Below are positions 16,660 through 24,612 of a DNA stretch of 64,000 nt, piece by piece (the first letter of the stretch is position 1; each line of letters starts with the position of its first letter). The position numbers and the translations under genes were made by a program. The notes beneath the pieces are model-generated. The model was not told where the DNA came from. It saw only the letters and a program-made list of their open reading frames with translations, and made no database searches. Source of the stretch: an uncultured Cellulophaga sp. (GTDB lineage Bacteria > Bacteroidota > Bacteroidia > Flavobacteriales > Flavobacteriaceae); the NCBI GenBank assembly GCA_947496695.1, contig CANMEI010000001.1:248001-312000 (forward strand), written 5' to 3'.

Positions 16660-18120
16660 TTATTTTAACTTAAATGTAATTGGAATAGAAAAAGGAACTT
16701 TTACTGTTTTCCCTTTTTGTTTCCCTGGAGTCATTATTGGTAATTTTGATATAATACGAGAAGCTTCATCTTCTAATAAAGGACTTGGGCCTCGCATTTT
16801 AAGACCATCTATAGAGCCATCTTCTTGTATTATAAATAATATATTTACTTTACCTTGTATACCTTGTTCTTGTGCTTCTTCAGGGTATTTAAAGTTTTTA
16901 CTTATATGTTTATACATCGCTTTTTGAAAACAAGCTCTTTTGTCTTCAGCATCTTCACAACCTGGAAAAATCGGAACTTGTTCAATAACATCAAAAGGAA
17001 CACTTAACTCATTACCATAATCAGTTTCTGAAGTATGAACATCAACAGAAACTATTCCTGTTTCGTCTGTTTTAATTTCTATATACTTTCCGTTTTTATC
17101 GTTAATAGTATATACAGCAGTTTCTTTAGCAATTTTAGCTTTTTCAAATAAAGCATTTATTTCTTTTTTTTCTTCTTCGGATTGGTTTTCCAAATCATTA
17201 ACTTCAATTGTTTTACTTGAAGCTACAATTAATGAAGTTTCAGTGATTGCAGTTTCTGCCTCAGTTTTACTTTCCCCTTCACAAGAGGTATATATTAACA
17301 TACCAGCTACTAGTGGAATTAAAACTAAATACTTTAACTGAAATACTTTTTTTGATTTTGATTTTTGTAACATGACGATTCGTTTTTTGATTAATGATGA
17401 TTTATAAAATGGATTGATGAATGATATATGCTGTGTATCAAAAACTTGAGACAACAACAATTGATAATGTTCTTTTTTATTTGTTTTAGCTACTATTGAG
17501 TCTGCAATAAACTCATGAACCTCTGATATTCTACTTTGATACACATATACCAGTGGATTAAACCAGTTTAAAATTCGTAAGAGTTCAAAAAAGACTAAGT
17601 CGTATGAATGCCCTTGTTTTATATGAACCAGCTCATGTTCAATAACACAATTATGAGATTTTGAAACTACTTTATCTCCTAAGTAAATTGATTTGAAATA
17701 TGAAAAGGCGATTTCACTGTTTTTAATAATAATTCTCGTAAAGTCACTAAAATATTCTATTTGACCTTTCTTCTTTAGAGTGTAGATTTGATATAATTTA
17801 TACAGAAAGAAAATACTTGCTAATAGCATTCCTGAAAATAAAATAATTATCAACCAAGAGACTTCCTGTTGTGTATTTTCAGAAACAATTATATCCGCAT
17901 TATTCATATTCCATAAAAACTCAGGATAGATCACTGAACTTTCAACAACTTTAGTTTTTAACGCTTCTATCTTTATCCACGGCAATACCATTGATAAAAG
18001 ATAAGTTCCGATTAAGTAGAGTCTGTTCCATTGAAAAAAAGTTTCTTTTTTTAAAAACAGATCATAAATAATTAAAAACAAAAGCTGAAAAGCTATACTC
18101 TCTAAGATATACTGTATCAT
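16660..18120 (-). CDS. M56 (BlaR1-type) metalloprotease fused to TonB C-terminal domain
   Basis: Membrane metalloprotease, 486 aa. Order: membrane helices (about 5-22, 33-50, 88-107), the M56 zinc-protease core with HELVHIKQGH (His162, Glu163, His166) and downstream EVHEFIAD (about 200-207), a further membrane helix (about 264-282), a charged periplasmic linker, and a TonB C-terminal domain (about 395-486). The family resembles BlaR1/MecR1, where a sensed signal activates the protease to inactivate the BlaI repressor. A TonB-like domain takes the place of a beta-lactam sensor. Its ATG overlaps the blaI stop by 4 bp, so the pair is co-expressed. The signal sensed is unknown; beta-lactam sensing is not supported. 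Confidence 0.85.
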   Translation of the reverse strand: MIQYILESIAFQLLFLIIYDLFLKKETFFQWNRLYLIGTYLLSMVLPWIKIEALKTKVVESSVIYPEFLWNMNNADIIVSENTQQEVSWLIIILFSGMLLASIFFLYKLYQIYTLKKKGQIEYFSDFTRIIIKNSEIAFSYFKSIYLGDKVVSKSHNCVIEHELVHIKQGHSYDLVFFELLRILNWFNPLVYVYQSRISEVHEFIADSIVAKTNKKEHYQLLLSQVFDTQHISFINPFYKSSLIKKRIVMLQKSKSKKVFQLKYLVLIPLVAGMLIYTSCEGESKTEAETAITETSLIVASSKTIEVNDLENQSEEEKKEINALFEKAKIAKETAVYTINDKNGKYIEIKTDETGIVSVDVHTSETDYGNELSVPFDVIEQVPIFPGCEDAEDKRACFQKAMYKHISKNFKYPEEAQEQGIQGKVNILFIIQEDGSIDGLKMRGPSPLLEDEASRIISKLPIMTPGKQKGKTVKVPFSIPITFKLK

Positions 18121-18479
18121 TTTTCTTCTTTTTTAATTTCGTTTAAAACAGCTTCAAGCTCTGATAAATTCATATCATTCTTTTTCATAAAAAATGACAC
18201 CATACTTTTAAAAGAACCTTGAAAATAACCGTCAACCAATTTATTTATAGACTGATTGCTGTATTCTGCTTTTTTTAAAATTGGAAAATACAAATAGCCC
18301 TTACCCTCTTGTTCATGATCAACAAAGCCTTTACTTTCTAAAATTCTAACAATAGTAGAAACTGTATTATATTTAGGTTTTGGCTCGGGTAACTCTTTTA
18401 TAATTGATGCAACATTGCATTTATTCAATTGCCATAAAACTTGCATCACCTCTTCTTCTGCTTTTGTTAACTGTTTCAT
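18117..18479 (-). CDS. BlaI/MecI-family repressor
   Basis: Winged-helix transcriptional repressor of the BlaI/MecI/CopY family, 120 aa from the ATG at 18479. An in-frame TTG at 18524 lies inside the operator region and is not a credible start. MKQLTKAEEEVMQVLW opens the DNA-binding domain, KPKYNTVSTIVRILESKGFV is the recognition helix region, and GYLYFPILKKAEY forms the wing. The C-terminal helices serve dimerisation and are the usual protease-cleavage region. The promoter upstream carries three copies of a 16-bp dyad that fits a BlaI operator, so autoregulation is very likely. It is followed, with a 4-bp overlap, by the M56-TonB protease expected to relieve repression. Confidence 0.88.
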   Translation of the reverse strand: MKQLTKAEEEVMQVLWQLNKCNVASIIKELPEPKPKYNTVSTIVRILESKGFVDHEQEGKGYLYFPILKKAEYSNQSINKLVDGYFQGSFKSMVSFFMKKNDMNLSELEAVLNEIKKEEK

Positions 18480-18522
18480 TATATATTTTTTATATGCTAA
18501 TTTAGATTCAAATAAGTCTTTC

Positions 18523-18579
18523 AACTAAATTATTAGTTCAAATATAACTAAATATTTAGTTTAAACTAATTTTTTAGTT
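18523..18579 (-). promoter_or_regulatory. blaI promoter with three identical-type operators
   Basis: Three copies of AACTAA-N4-TTAGTT lie at 18523-18538, 18546-18561 (a perfect palindrome) and 18564-18579. On the minus strand a perfect -7 element TATATTTG (18546-18539) fits exactly between the first two copies, so bound dimers would cover the promoter core and the start site. The blaI ATG follows about 60 bp on. The third copy is 80 bp from the divergent DUF456 gene. Confidence 0.8.
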
Positions 18580-18660
18580 GAATAATTTCATTTACTTTTA
18601 AATACGGTGCTAAACTGTAACAAAAACAGACTATATTCGTCATACAAGTAAATAATAACT

Positions 18661-19170
18661 ATGGATATTGCTTTATTTATTTTTGGTCTTATTTGTGCAA
18701 TCGTAGGTATTTTTGGGAGTTTTTTGCCAATTTTACCTGGACCACCAATTAGTTGGCTTGGTTTATTACTACTTTTTTTTACCAGTGTTATACCACAAGA
18801 TTGGTGGTTTTTAGGCATAACATTAGGTGTGGCCATTTTAGTTTTTGCAATGGATTATATAATACCTGCAGTGGGTACTAAAAAATTTGGTGGTACAAAA
18901 GCAGGAATGATTGGTACTACTGTTGGTCTTATTGTAGGTTTAATTGCACCTATACCTGGTGGCATTATAATAGGTCCTTTTTTAGGGGCTTTTGTTGGTG
19001 AATTAATTAATAATGCAGATAATAAAACAGCACTTAAAGCAGCTTTCGGTTCTTTTCTAGGCTTTTTAACCGGAACGTTTATGAAATTTTTAGTTAGCAT
19101 CGTTTACTTCGGACTATTCATTGCTAAAAGTTGGGAATATAGGTTTGCATTATTTTCCTTCTTGTATTAA
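18661..19170 (+). CDS. DUF456 membrane protein
   Basis: DUF456-family integral membrane protein, 169 aa, function unknown. It has four to five hydrophobic segments. Glycine-rich repeats are diagnostic: FLPILPGPPISWLGLLLL near the N-terminus, then GGTKAGMIGTTVGLIVG and PGGIIIGPFLGAFVGE, with the small-residue packing typical of the family. It is divergent from blaI, and its ATG lies 82 bp from the nearest AACTAA-type operator, so it could share that control, though no promoter was recognised for it. Confidence 0.82.
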   Translation: MDIALFIFGLICAIVGIFGSFLPILPGPPISWLGLLLLFFTSVIPQDWWFLGITLGVAILVFAMDYIIPAVGTKKFGGTKAGMIGTTVGLIVGLIAPIPGGIIIGPFLGAFVGELINNADNKTALKAAFGSFLGFLTGTFMKFLVSIVYFGLFIAKSWEYRFALFSFLY

Positions 19171-19248
19171 AAAATGTTAATTATATTAAACATACTTTAA
19201 AATTTCATAATTTCAGATTGTTATTACTTTTCTTACAAAACTTTCTGT

Positions 19249-20007
19249 ATGTTGTTCAATATAAATAAGTTATTAATCTTCGGTATATTACTAGTAATCC
19301 CTATTAGCATTTATTCTCAAGCAGAAACTGTTAATGGCAAAATTACTTTTAATGACATAGAACTTGAAAGTGTAACTATAAAAAATCTCTCTAGTAGAGA
19401 AAATACAATTTCAAATAAAAATGGTTTATTTTCATTAAAGGCTACTATTGGAGATACATTAAATTTCTCTTATATAGGAATGAAAAACTTAGAGAAAATT
19501 GTTACTCAAAAAGATTTTGAAAGTGACAATATAAATGTTCAAATGTTTGAAAAAACTGTAGTCTTAGATGAAGTTGAAGTTGTTGAATATTCATCTATAA
19601 ACTCTCTTTCTTTGGGTATAATTTCAGAAGAGAAAAAAGAATTTTCTCAATATGAACGCAAACTTGCTACAGCAGGTGACTTTAAAGCAATTCACTTACT
19701 ATCATTATTAGGTGGTAAATTAGCTGTAGATCCTATTATAAATAAGATTAGTGGTCGTACTAAAAGAATGAAATTTGCTATCGAACTTGAGAAAAAACAA
19801 AATCGAATTAATTTTTTAGAACAAAACTATAGCGCTTATCTTTTGGGTAAATTGAACATAGCCGATGGTGAACTTCAATCATTTTACACTCATATTATTG
19901 AAAATGAAAATATTGATAAAATGATTGAAAATCATCAACGAGATAAATTCGCTTTCTTTTTAATAAATGAATGGAGTAGCTATGCTCAAAATCTAATTAT
20001 AGAATAA
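19249..20007 (+). CDS. secreted CarboxypepD_reg-like protein
   Basis: Exported protein, 252 aa, with a signal peptide ending at about residue 24 (ISIYSQ). Residues about 28-105 match a carboxypeptidase-like regulatory domain, the one that begins many TonB receptors (TVNGKITFNDIELESVTIKNL, then GDTLNFSYIGMKN and LDEVEVVEYSS). The rest (about 115-252) is alpha-helical and Lys/Glu-rich with no plug or barrel. It is therefore a complete short protein of the type common in Flavobacteriaceae, not a truncated receptor. Function unknown. It converges on the nitroreductase gene with a 3-bp gap. Confidence 0.75.
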   Translation: MLFNINKLLIFGILLVIPISIYSQAETVNGKITFNDIELESVTIKNLSSRENTISNKNGLFSLKATIGDTLNFSYIGMKNLEKIVTQKDFESDNINVQMFEKTVVLDEVEVVEYSSINSLSLGIISEEKKEFSQYERKLATAGDFKAIHLLSLLGGKLAVDPIINKISGRTKRMKFAIELEKKQNRINFLEQNYSAYLLGKLNIADGELQSFYTHIIENENIDKMIENHQRDKFAFFLINEWSSYAQNLIIE

Positions 20008-20010
20008 AAC

Positions 20011-20562
20011 CTATAACCAGTCTACTTTATCTTCTATTGGCATTCGTACTCCATCAGCTACTTTTTCATCATAATTACCCATATAAAAGAAACCAAGACA
20101 TACTTCACCTTCATTCATTTTAAAAAATTCACCCATATATTTTATTAAACCTGGAGAACTCCAATAAGCACCAATACCTAACTCTGTACACATTAGCCAC
20201 ATGTTTTGAACAGCCATACCAACAGCCGCTACTTCTTCCCACTCTGGAACACTCTCTTCAGGGTCACGCTGCATGCAAATCGCAATTACTGCTGCTGCAC
20301 TTTTAGGATTCTGAATTATTTTTTTTGCTTTAAACTCTTTAGGTGAAGCATCATTCTCTAAATATTTTAATGATAAGAACAGTCCTAATTTTTCTTTTGA
20401 TTCACCCTGTAAAACTTTAAAACGCCAAGGTTCCGTTTTCCTATGACTAGGTGCCCAATTAGCTGCTTCTAAAACTTTTTCTATATCTTTTTTAGCAATA
20501 GGTTGATCATTGTACTGTACAGGAAATACTGATCTTCTATTTTTTATTAAATCAAATACCAT
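20011..20562 (-). CDS. nitroreductase family protein
   Basis: FMN-dependent nitroreductase-family oxidoreductase, 183 aa, cytoplasmic. Family marks are IKNRRSVFPVQY (FMN phosphate-binding Arg residues), ANWAPSHRKTEPWRF (FMN contact), AVGMAVQNMWLMCTELGIGAYW (core helix) and LGFFYMGNY near the C-terminus. The length is that of the short TdsD/YdjA-like subgroup. The substrate is unknown. A -7-like element TAACTTTG on the minus strand (20589-20582) would give a very short leader. Confidence 0.85.
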   Translation of the reverse strand: MVFDLIKNRRSVFPVQYNDQPIAKKDIEKVLEAANWAPSHRKTEPWRFKVLQGESKEKLGLFLSLKYLENDASPKEFKAKKIIQNPKSAAAVIAICMQRDPEESVPEWEEVAAVGMAVQNMWLMCTELGIGAYWSSPGLIKYMGEFFKMNEGEVCLGFFYMGNYDEKVADGVRMPIEDKVDWL

Positions 20563-20581
20563 ATAATTACTTTAAGTATTT

Positions 20582-20589
20582 CAAAGTTA
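20582..20589 (-). promoter_or_regulatory. possible -7 element for the nitroreductase gene
   Basis: TAACTTTG on the minus strand matches TAnnTTTG and lies 20 bp upstream of the ATG. No clear -33 element is seen. Confidence 0.35.
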
Positions 20590-20643
20590 ATAGATACTGC
20601 TTAATATTTTAACAGCCATAAAAGATTTTAATTTATGTAGTAT

Positions 20644-21426
20644 TTAAATCTGATTTTTGAACTCTGTTGGACTCAGTTTAGTATGCCTTTTAAAAAACCG
20701 TGAAAAACTACTTAAAGATTCAAAACCAAAATAGAATGCCATTTCTTTCAATGTAAGGCTATTTTGTTTAATCATTCGTTTAATTTCAGTAATTTGTCTT
20801 TGCTGAATTATTTGTTTGGCCGTTAGGTTTAACTTTTCTTTTAAAATCTGATTCAATCGCTTTTCGCTTATGCCCATTTGCCGTGCATAATAATCTCCTG
20901 AAGTTTTTTCAATATAGTTTTTCTCCATTAATTTTAAAAAAATAAAAACTCGCTTTTGATTCAAATCTTGCTCTAGATAAATGTTGTTTTTTAAACGTAT
21001 CAACTTCAACATCAATACCTTTATTAATGTTTTTATAAGTAAATAAGCATTTTCTTTTTTTTGATATTCATCTTTAATTAAAGATAATACGGTAGCAATA
21101 GCTGTAAAATCTTCTTCTTTAATTTTTAATGTACTATCTGAACTAAGCTTAAATAAATTTAAAATATCTAAAGCATATTCTTCATCATCTTCTTCAATAA
21201 AGTCCCTTTCAAAATATAGAACAAGGCCTTTTGTATCAGTTTTTAATGATGAAGAAAATACTTCATTTAAAGGCTTAAAGTACACCGTTGTATCATTTTC
21301 AGTGTCAAAAAAAATTCCAAATGAATTTTCAGATAGCAAAGGTGGATCTTGGCCTAAATTATTATTTATATATATTTTATCTCTCCAATTTTTCACAATT
21401 GAAAAGATATAAAACATTTTATTCAT
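20644..21426 (-). CDS. AraC-family transcriptional regulator
   Basis: AraC/XylS-type regulator, 260 aa. The last 100 residues form the double helix-turn-helix: SGDYYARQMGISEKRLNQILKEKL, then LTLKEMAFYFGFESLSSFSRFFKRHTKLSPTEFK, the classic C-terminal signature. The N-terminal 150 residues are a ligand or dimerisation domain of no recognised type, although an early FFDTENDTTVYFKPLNEVF suggests a cupin-like fold. The start overlaps the MFS gene stop by 4 bp, so it is co-transcribed and probably controls the transporter. Confidence 0.85.
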   Translation of the reverse strand: MNKMFYIFSIVKNWRDKIYINNNLGQDPPLLSENSFGIFFDTENDTTVYFKPLNEVFSSSLKTDTKGLVLYFERDFIEEDDEEYALDILNLFKLSSDSTLKIKEEDFTAIATVLSLIKDEYQKKENAYLLIKTLIKVLMLKLIRLKNNIYLEQDLNQKRVFIFLKLMEKNYIEKTSGDYYARQMGISEKRLNQILKEKLNLTAKQIIQQRQITEIKRMIKQNSLTLKEMAFYFGFESLSSFSRFFKRHTKLSPTEFKNQI

Positions 21427-22574
21427 TTATTGAATAAGCTTTGTTTTTTAAATACTATAAAGAAAATTGCTGCTATTAACAATGATAAAATTGATGCTGT
21501 CCCAAAGATAATTCGTGCATCATTAGCTACAAATTCAATAAATGTAGATATAAATTGACCTGCAAAAACACCCATTGAATACAAACCTAAATTTTTTCCT
21601 TGTGTCAAAGGTGTACTTACCTCAACCATCATATGGTTTAATAGTGGAATTGTAAACCCAAAACCTATTCCTACAAATAAAGCTCCTAAAGCTAATAGTA
21701 TTATTGATGTTGCAAATGCAAAAGAAATATATCCTAACATAAAGAATGCAAAACCTAAAACTACTGTTTTATATGAAGTTAATTTACTTACTACTTTAGG
21801 CATTTGACTTGCTGATAAAACTGCTATTAATGATATTGATGCCATAAAATAGCCTACATAACTATCAGAATAACCAAAATTATCAGGCAAAAATTGGGGC
21901 AAACGCACAAAACTGACAAAAAACAATACCATTGCCGCTAATGAGCCCCAGAAAATAAGATTTACTTCTTTTTTTTCTTTATCAGTAACTACAGTGTTTT
22001 TGGTATCAGTTTCTGTTTCTACTTTATCATTTTTAGGTAGAAAAATTAAAGCTAAAACGAAGCACAATATGGCAATTAGATAAATTATAAAAGGAAAACG
22101 CCAATTTAGATCTCCTAGAATTCCACCTAATGACAAAAACAGAACTCCTCCTAATTCTATAGCCATACCTTGCCATGCTATAAGTTTCATACGCTCTTTA
22201 CCTACAAAATAATCGGCTATATAAGATGTCAACGCAACTTGTACTGCAACTGCCGCAGGACCCAATAAAATTCTGTCTGCAATTAATAAATAAGAGTTAG
22301 TTATATAACCACCTAAAAAGCCAAAAACCGCATAAGGTATTAACCCCAAGCACAATAGTTTAAAAGCCCCTATTTTGTTTAACAACTTACCTACAAATGA
22401 AGCTGATAGAACTACGCCTAAAGAAGGTAACGTAATTAACCACCCTGGACTATAAGCAAAATTTAATTGTTTAGCTATTTCTGTTAATGATGGGGCAATA
22501 ACAGTACCAACCATTATTGTCAATGTGCTAGTAAAAAGTATTATAGCAATACCTAGTTTATTAATTTTATTCAT
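21423..22574 (-). CDS. MFS transporter
   Basis: Major facilitator superfamily transporter, 383 aa, with 12 predicted membrane helices and a charged central loop between helices 6 and 7 (about 188-206, ETETDTKNTVVTDKEKK). The N-terminal half has a pattern like drug/proton antiporters (TIMVGTVIAPSLTEIAKQLNF; DRILLGPAAVAVQVALTSYIADYFVGKERMK). It is most like multidrug or small-molecule exporters. The AraC-type gene overlaps its end, which suggests inducible expression by the exported or a related compound. Confidence 0.82.
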   Translation of the reverse strand: MNKINKLGIAIILFTSTLTIMVGTVIAPSLTEIAKQLNFAYSPGWLITLPSLGVVLSASFVGKLLNKIGAFKLLCLGLIPYAVFGFLGGYITNSYLLIADRILLGPAAVAVQVALTSYIADYFVGKERMKLIAWQGMAIELGGVLFLSLGGILGDLNWRFPFIIYLIAILCFVLALIFLPKNDKVETETDTKNTVVTDKEKKEVNLIFWGSLAAMVLFFVSFVRLPQFLPDNFGYSDSYVGYFMASISLIAVLSASQMPKVVSKLTSYKTVVLGFAFFMLGYISFAFATSIILLALGALFVGIGFGFTIPLLNHMMVEVSTPLTQGKNLGLYSMGVFAGQFISTFIEFVANDARIIFGTASILSLLIAAIFFIVFKKQSLFNK

Positions 22575-22752
22575 GTTTTACATATTTAGACCGCAAAATT
22601 CTGCCTTAAATAAGAATAAATCACTTCCATTTTTCTAAATAGTTATACCATTTTGGAAATTGGCAAACAATTTACCTACTGCATCAATTATAAATTCAAT
22701 AACGATCATTCCATTTTTAAATTAAATAGAACTTGTATTTGAACTTTTAAAA

Positions 22753-23073
22753 ATGAAGATGATGGAAAAGAAAAAAAATGAAAACGTTGTTGAAACAAAA
22801 AAATATAATTCTAATGTTACCGAAGATGATTTACAAGCTTTAGGTAAAAAAGGATTAAGCATGGATACTGGAGATGATAGTTTACTTCAAAAAAGAGAAG
22901 ATCGTGTAGATTTTTCTGGTGAAGAACTAGATATTCCTGGCAGAAATGAACCTAACACTACAAACCATTTAAAGTTAAAAGATGAAGAGAATACTCTTTT
23001 TGGTCAAGGTGGAGAAAGTAAAGACAACTTAGAAGAACCTGAGCGTGCTAACTTAGATAAGTCTGGTAATTAA
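22753..23073 (+). CDS. small hydrophilic disordered protein
   Basis: Hydrophilic protein, 106 aa, with no signal peptide, membrane segment or Cys. It is rich in Glu, Asp, Lys, Asn and Gly and looks intrinsically disordered. The middle has a compact block (EDDLQALGKKGLSMDTGDD) that resembles conserved segments of small unnamed flavobacterial proteins, then VDFSGEELDIPG. No function can be assigned. The codon pattern is consistent with real coding. Three Met codons within the first four residues leave the exact start open. It converges on a candidate small RNA on the other strand. Confidence 0.65.
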   Translation: MKMMEKKKNENVVETKKYNSNVTEDDLQALGKKGLSMDTGDDSLLQKREDRVDFSGEELDIPGRNEPNTTNHLKLKDEENTLFGQGGESKDNLEEPERANLDKSGN

Positions 23074-23085
23074 ATCTTATTAGAA

Positions 23086-23192
23086 ACAAAAAAAGCCTCC
23101 CATAATAGGAAAGCCTTTCATCGGTTTATACATTTTAAATTGCTTTAAAATGATTTACCACAACTTGCACTTCTCACGAAGTACAACACAAC
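23086..23192 (-). ncRNA. candidate small RNA with two GNRA-loop hairpins and terminator
   Basis: On the minus strand, a perfect -7 element TATATTTG (23204-23197) is followed by three well-formed hairpins. Hairpin 1 (23186-23165) has a 9-bp stem closed by a GTGA loop. Hairpin 2 (23152-23131) has a perfect 9-bp stem CATTTTAAA/TTTAAAATG closed by GCAA. Hairpin 3 (23118-23091) has an 11-bp stem with three G-U pairs, followed by seven Ts, so it fits an intrinsic terminator. No ORF lies in it. It starts about 40 bp after the ndh stop, so a structured 3' UTR of ndh, or an RNA released from it, is the alternative. No clear -33 element is seen. Confidence 0.6.
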
Positions 23193-23232
23193 ATTGCAAA
23201 TATAGAAAAGGTTTTTTTATTTTCTATAACCT

Positions 23233-24510
23233 TTATTGTTTTGTTTTATATGGTCGTACAATTAAACGTGCGGCCTTATCATAATTGATATAATTATAAC
23301 CCCAATTAAAAAATACAATTACTTTATTTCTAAAACCTACCAATGCCATAAGATGAACAAACATCCAAATAAACCATGCAAAAAATCCTCCGAATTGTAA
23401 TTTATTTAAGTCTACTACAGCTTTATTTCTACCTATAGTAGCCATAGAGCCTTTATCTGTATACTTAAAAGGCTTCATTGGGTTTCCTTTTAATAATTTA
23501 TAAAAGTTTTTGGCTAAATTTTCCCCTTGTTGAATAGCTGGTTGTGCTACTTGCGGATGACCTTTTGGAAAAGCTTCTGTTTCCATATATGCTATATCTC
23601 CAATAGCAAAAATATTTGTGTATCCTTCAACTTGATTAAAGCTATTTACCTTATATCTATTTAAACGCTGTACTAAGTGCTCTTCTTTAAAACCATCAAT
23701 TTTAGCTCCTGTAACTCCTGCTGTCCAAATAAAATTTTTGGTAGTCATTGTTCCACCACCTTTTATAGTAATAACATCGTCATTAAAATCTTGAACAATA
23801 GTATTTAAATGAATTTGAACACCTAATTTTTCTAAAAAGTAAGTTGCTTTTTTTGAAGCTTTTTCACTCATTGGAGGTAAAACACGTGGTCCGCCTTCAA
23901 ATAAATGAATTTGCATTTTTGAAATATCTAAATGCCTATAATCTTTAGGAAAAACATTATGCTTAAGTTCTGCCAATGCTCCAGCTAATTCTACTCCAGT
24001 TGGCCCTCCTCCTACTATACAAAAATTCAAAAGCGCTTTTGCTTCTTCTTCTGATCTTGTATCGTCAGCTTTCTCAAAATTCTGAAGCACTAAACTTCTA
24101 ATATTTAATGCTTGAGGAACACTTTTCATAGGCATTGCATTTTTTGCAATATTCTCGTTATTGAAGTAGTTGGTTTTTGTACCAGTAGCCATTACCAAAT
24201 AATCATAACTAAGATTACCTATAGTTGTAAAAATTTCCTGTTTTTCTGGATCAATTTTTTCAACATTTGCCAGTCTAAAATAGAAATTGTCTAATTCTTT
24301 TAAAATTTTACGAATTGGATATGCAATAGAATCAGGCTCTAAACCACTAGTAGACACTTGGTACAATAACGGTTGAAATGTATGATAGTTATGCCTATCT
24401 AGCATCACTACTTGAGCATCTAAGTTTTTTAGTTTTTTTGCTAAAGATATACCGGCAAATCCGCCTCCGATAATAACTATTCTTTTTTGATCTGTATTAG
24501 GAAGATTCAT
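23233..24510 (-). CDS. ndh: type II NADH dehydrogenase (NDH-2)
   Basis: FAD-dependent NADH:quinone oxidoreductase that feeds electrons to the menaquinone pool without pumping protons, 425 aa. Two Rossmann motifs are visible: IVIIGGGFAGISLAKKL (FAD) and FCIVGGGPTGVELAGAL (NADH). The AIGDIAYME block near 310 is the second FAD signature, and the QPAIQQGENLAKNF quinone-site region follows. A hydrophobic C-terminal region (FFAWFIWMFVHLMALVGF) anchors it peripherally in the membrane. It is single and close to the oxidase locus, but no FNR-type dyad was seen upstream. Confidence 0.9.
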   Translation of the reverse strand: MNLPNTDQKRIVIIGGGFAGISLAKKLKNLDAQVVMLDRHNYHTFQPLLYQVSTSGLEPDSIAYPIRKILKELDNFYFRLANVEKIDPEKQEIFTTIGNLSYDYLVMATGTKTNYFNNENIAKNAMPMKSVPQALNIRSLVLQNFEKADDTRSEEEAKALLNFCIVGGGPTGVELAGALAELKHNVFPKDYRHLDISKMQIHLFEGGPRVLPPMSEKASKKATYFLEKLGVQIHLNTIVQDFNDDVITIKGGGTMTTKNFIWTAGVTGAKIDGFKEEHLVQRLNRYKVNSFNQVEGYTNIFAIGDIAYMETEAFPKGHPQVAQPAIQQGENLAKNFYKLLKGNPMKPFKYTDKGSMATIGRNKAVVDLNKLQFGGFFAWFIWMFVHLMALVGFRNKVIVFFNWGYNYINYDKAARLIVRPYKTKQ

Positions 24511-24612
24511 ACACTAAATTTTTAGCGAATTTAACAAAACAATAGTGGCTAAATTTTTATTTAGGTGTACTATAACACAATTTTATGACTTCAAAGTAAG
24601 CTAAATTATAAG

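Noticed and set aside
16660..18479. Beta-lactam resistance locus
   Set aside because: BlaI and an M56 protease are present, but there is no beta-lactamase, PBP2a or penicillin-binding sensor domain; the protease carries a TonB-like domain.
18855..19100. Pro/Lys-rich frames antisense to the DUF456 gene
   Set aside because: They mirror the glycine-rich membrane repeats of the real gene.
19249..20007. Truncated TonB receptor
   Set aside because: The CarboxypepD_reg domain is followed by a helical C-terminal region with its own stop and no trace of plug or barrel downstream; this is a normal short family form.
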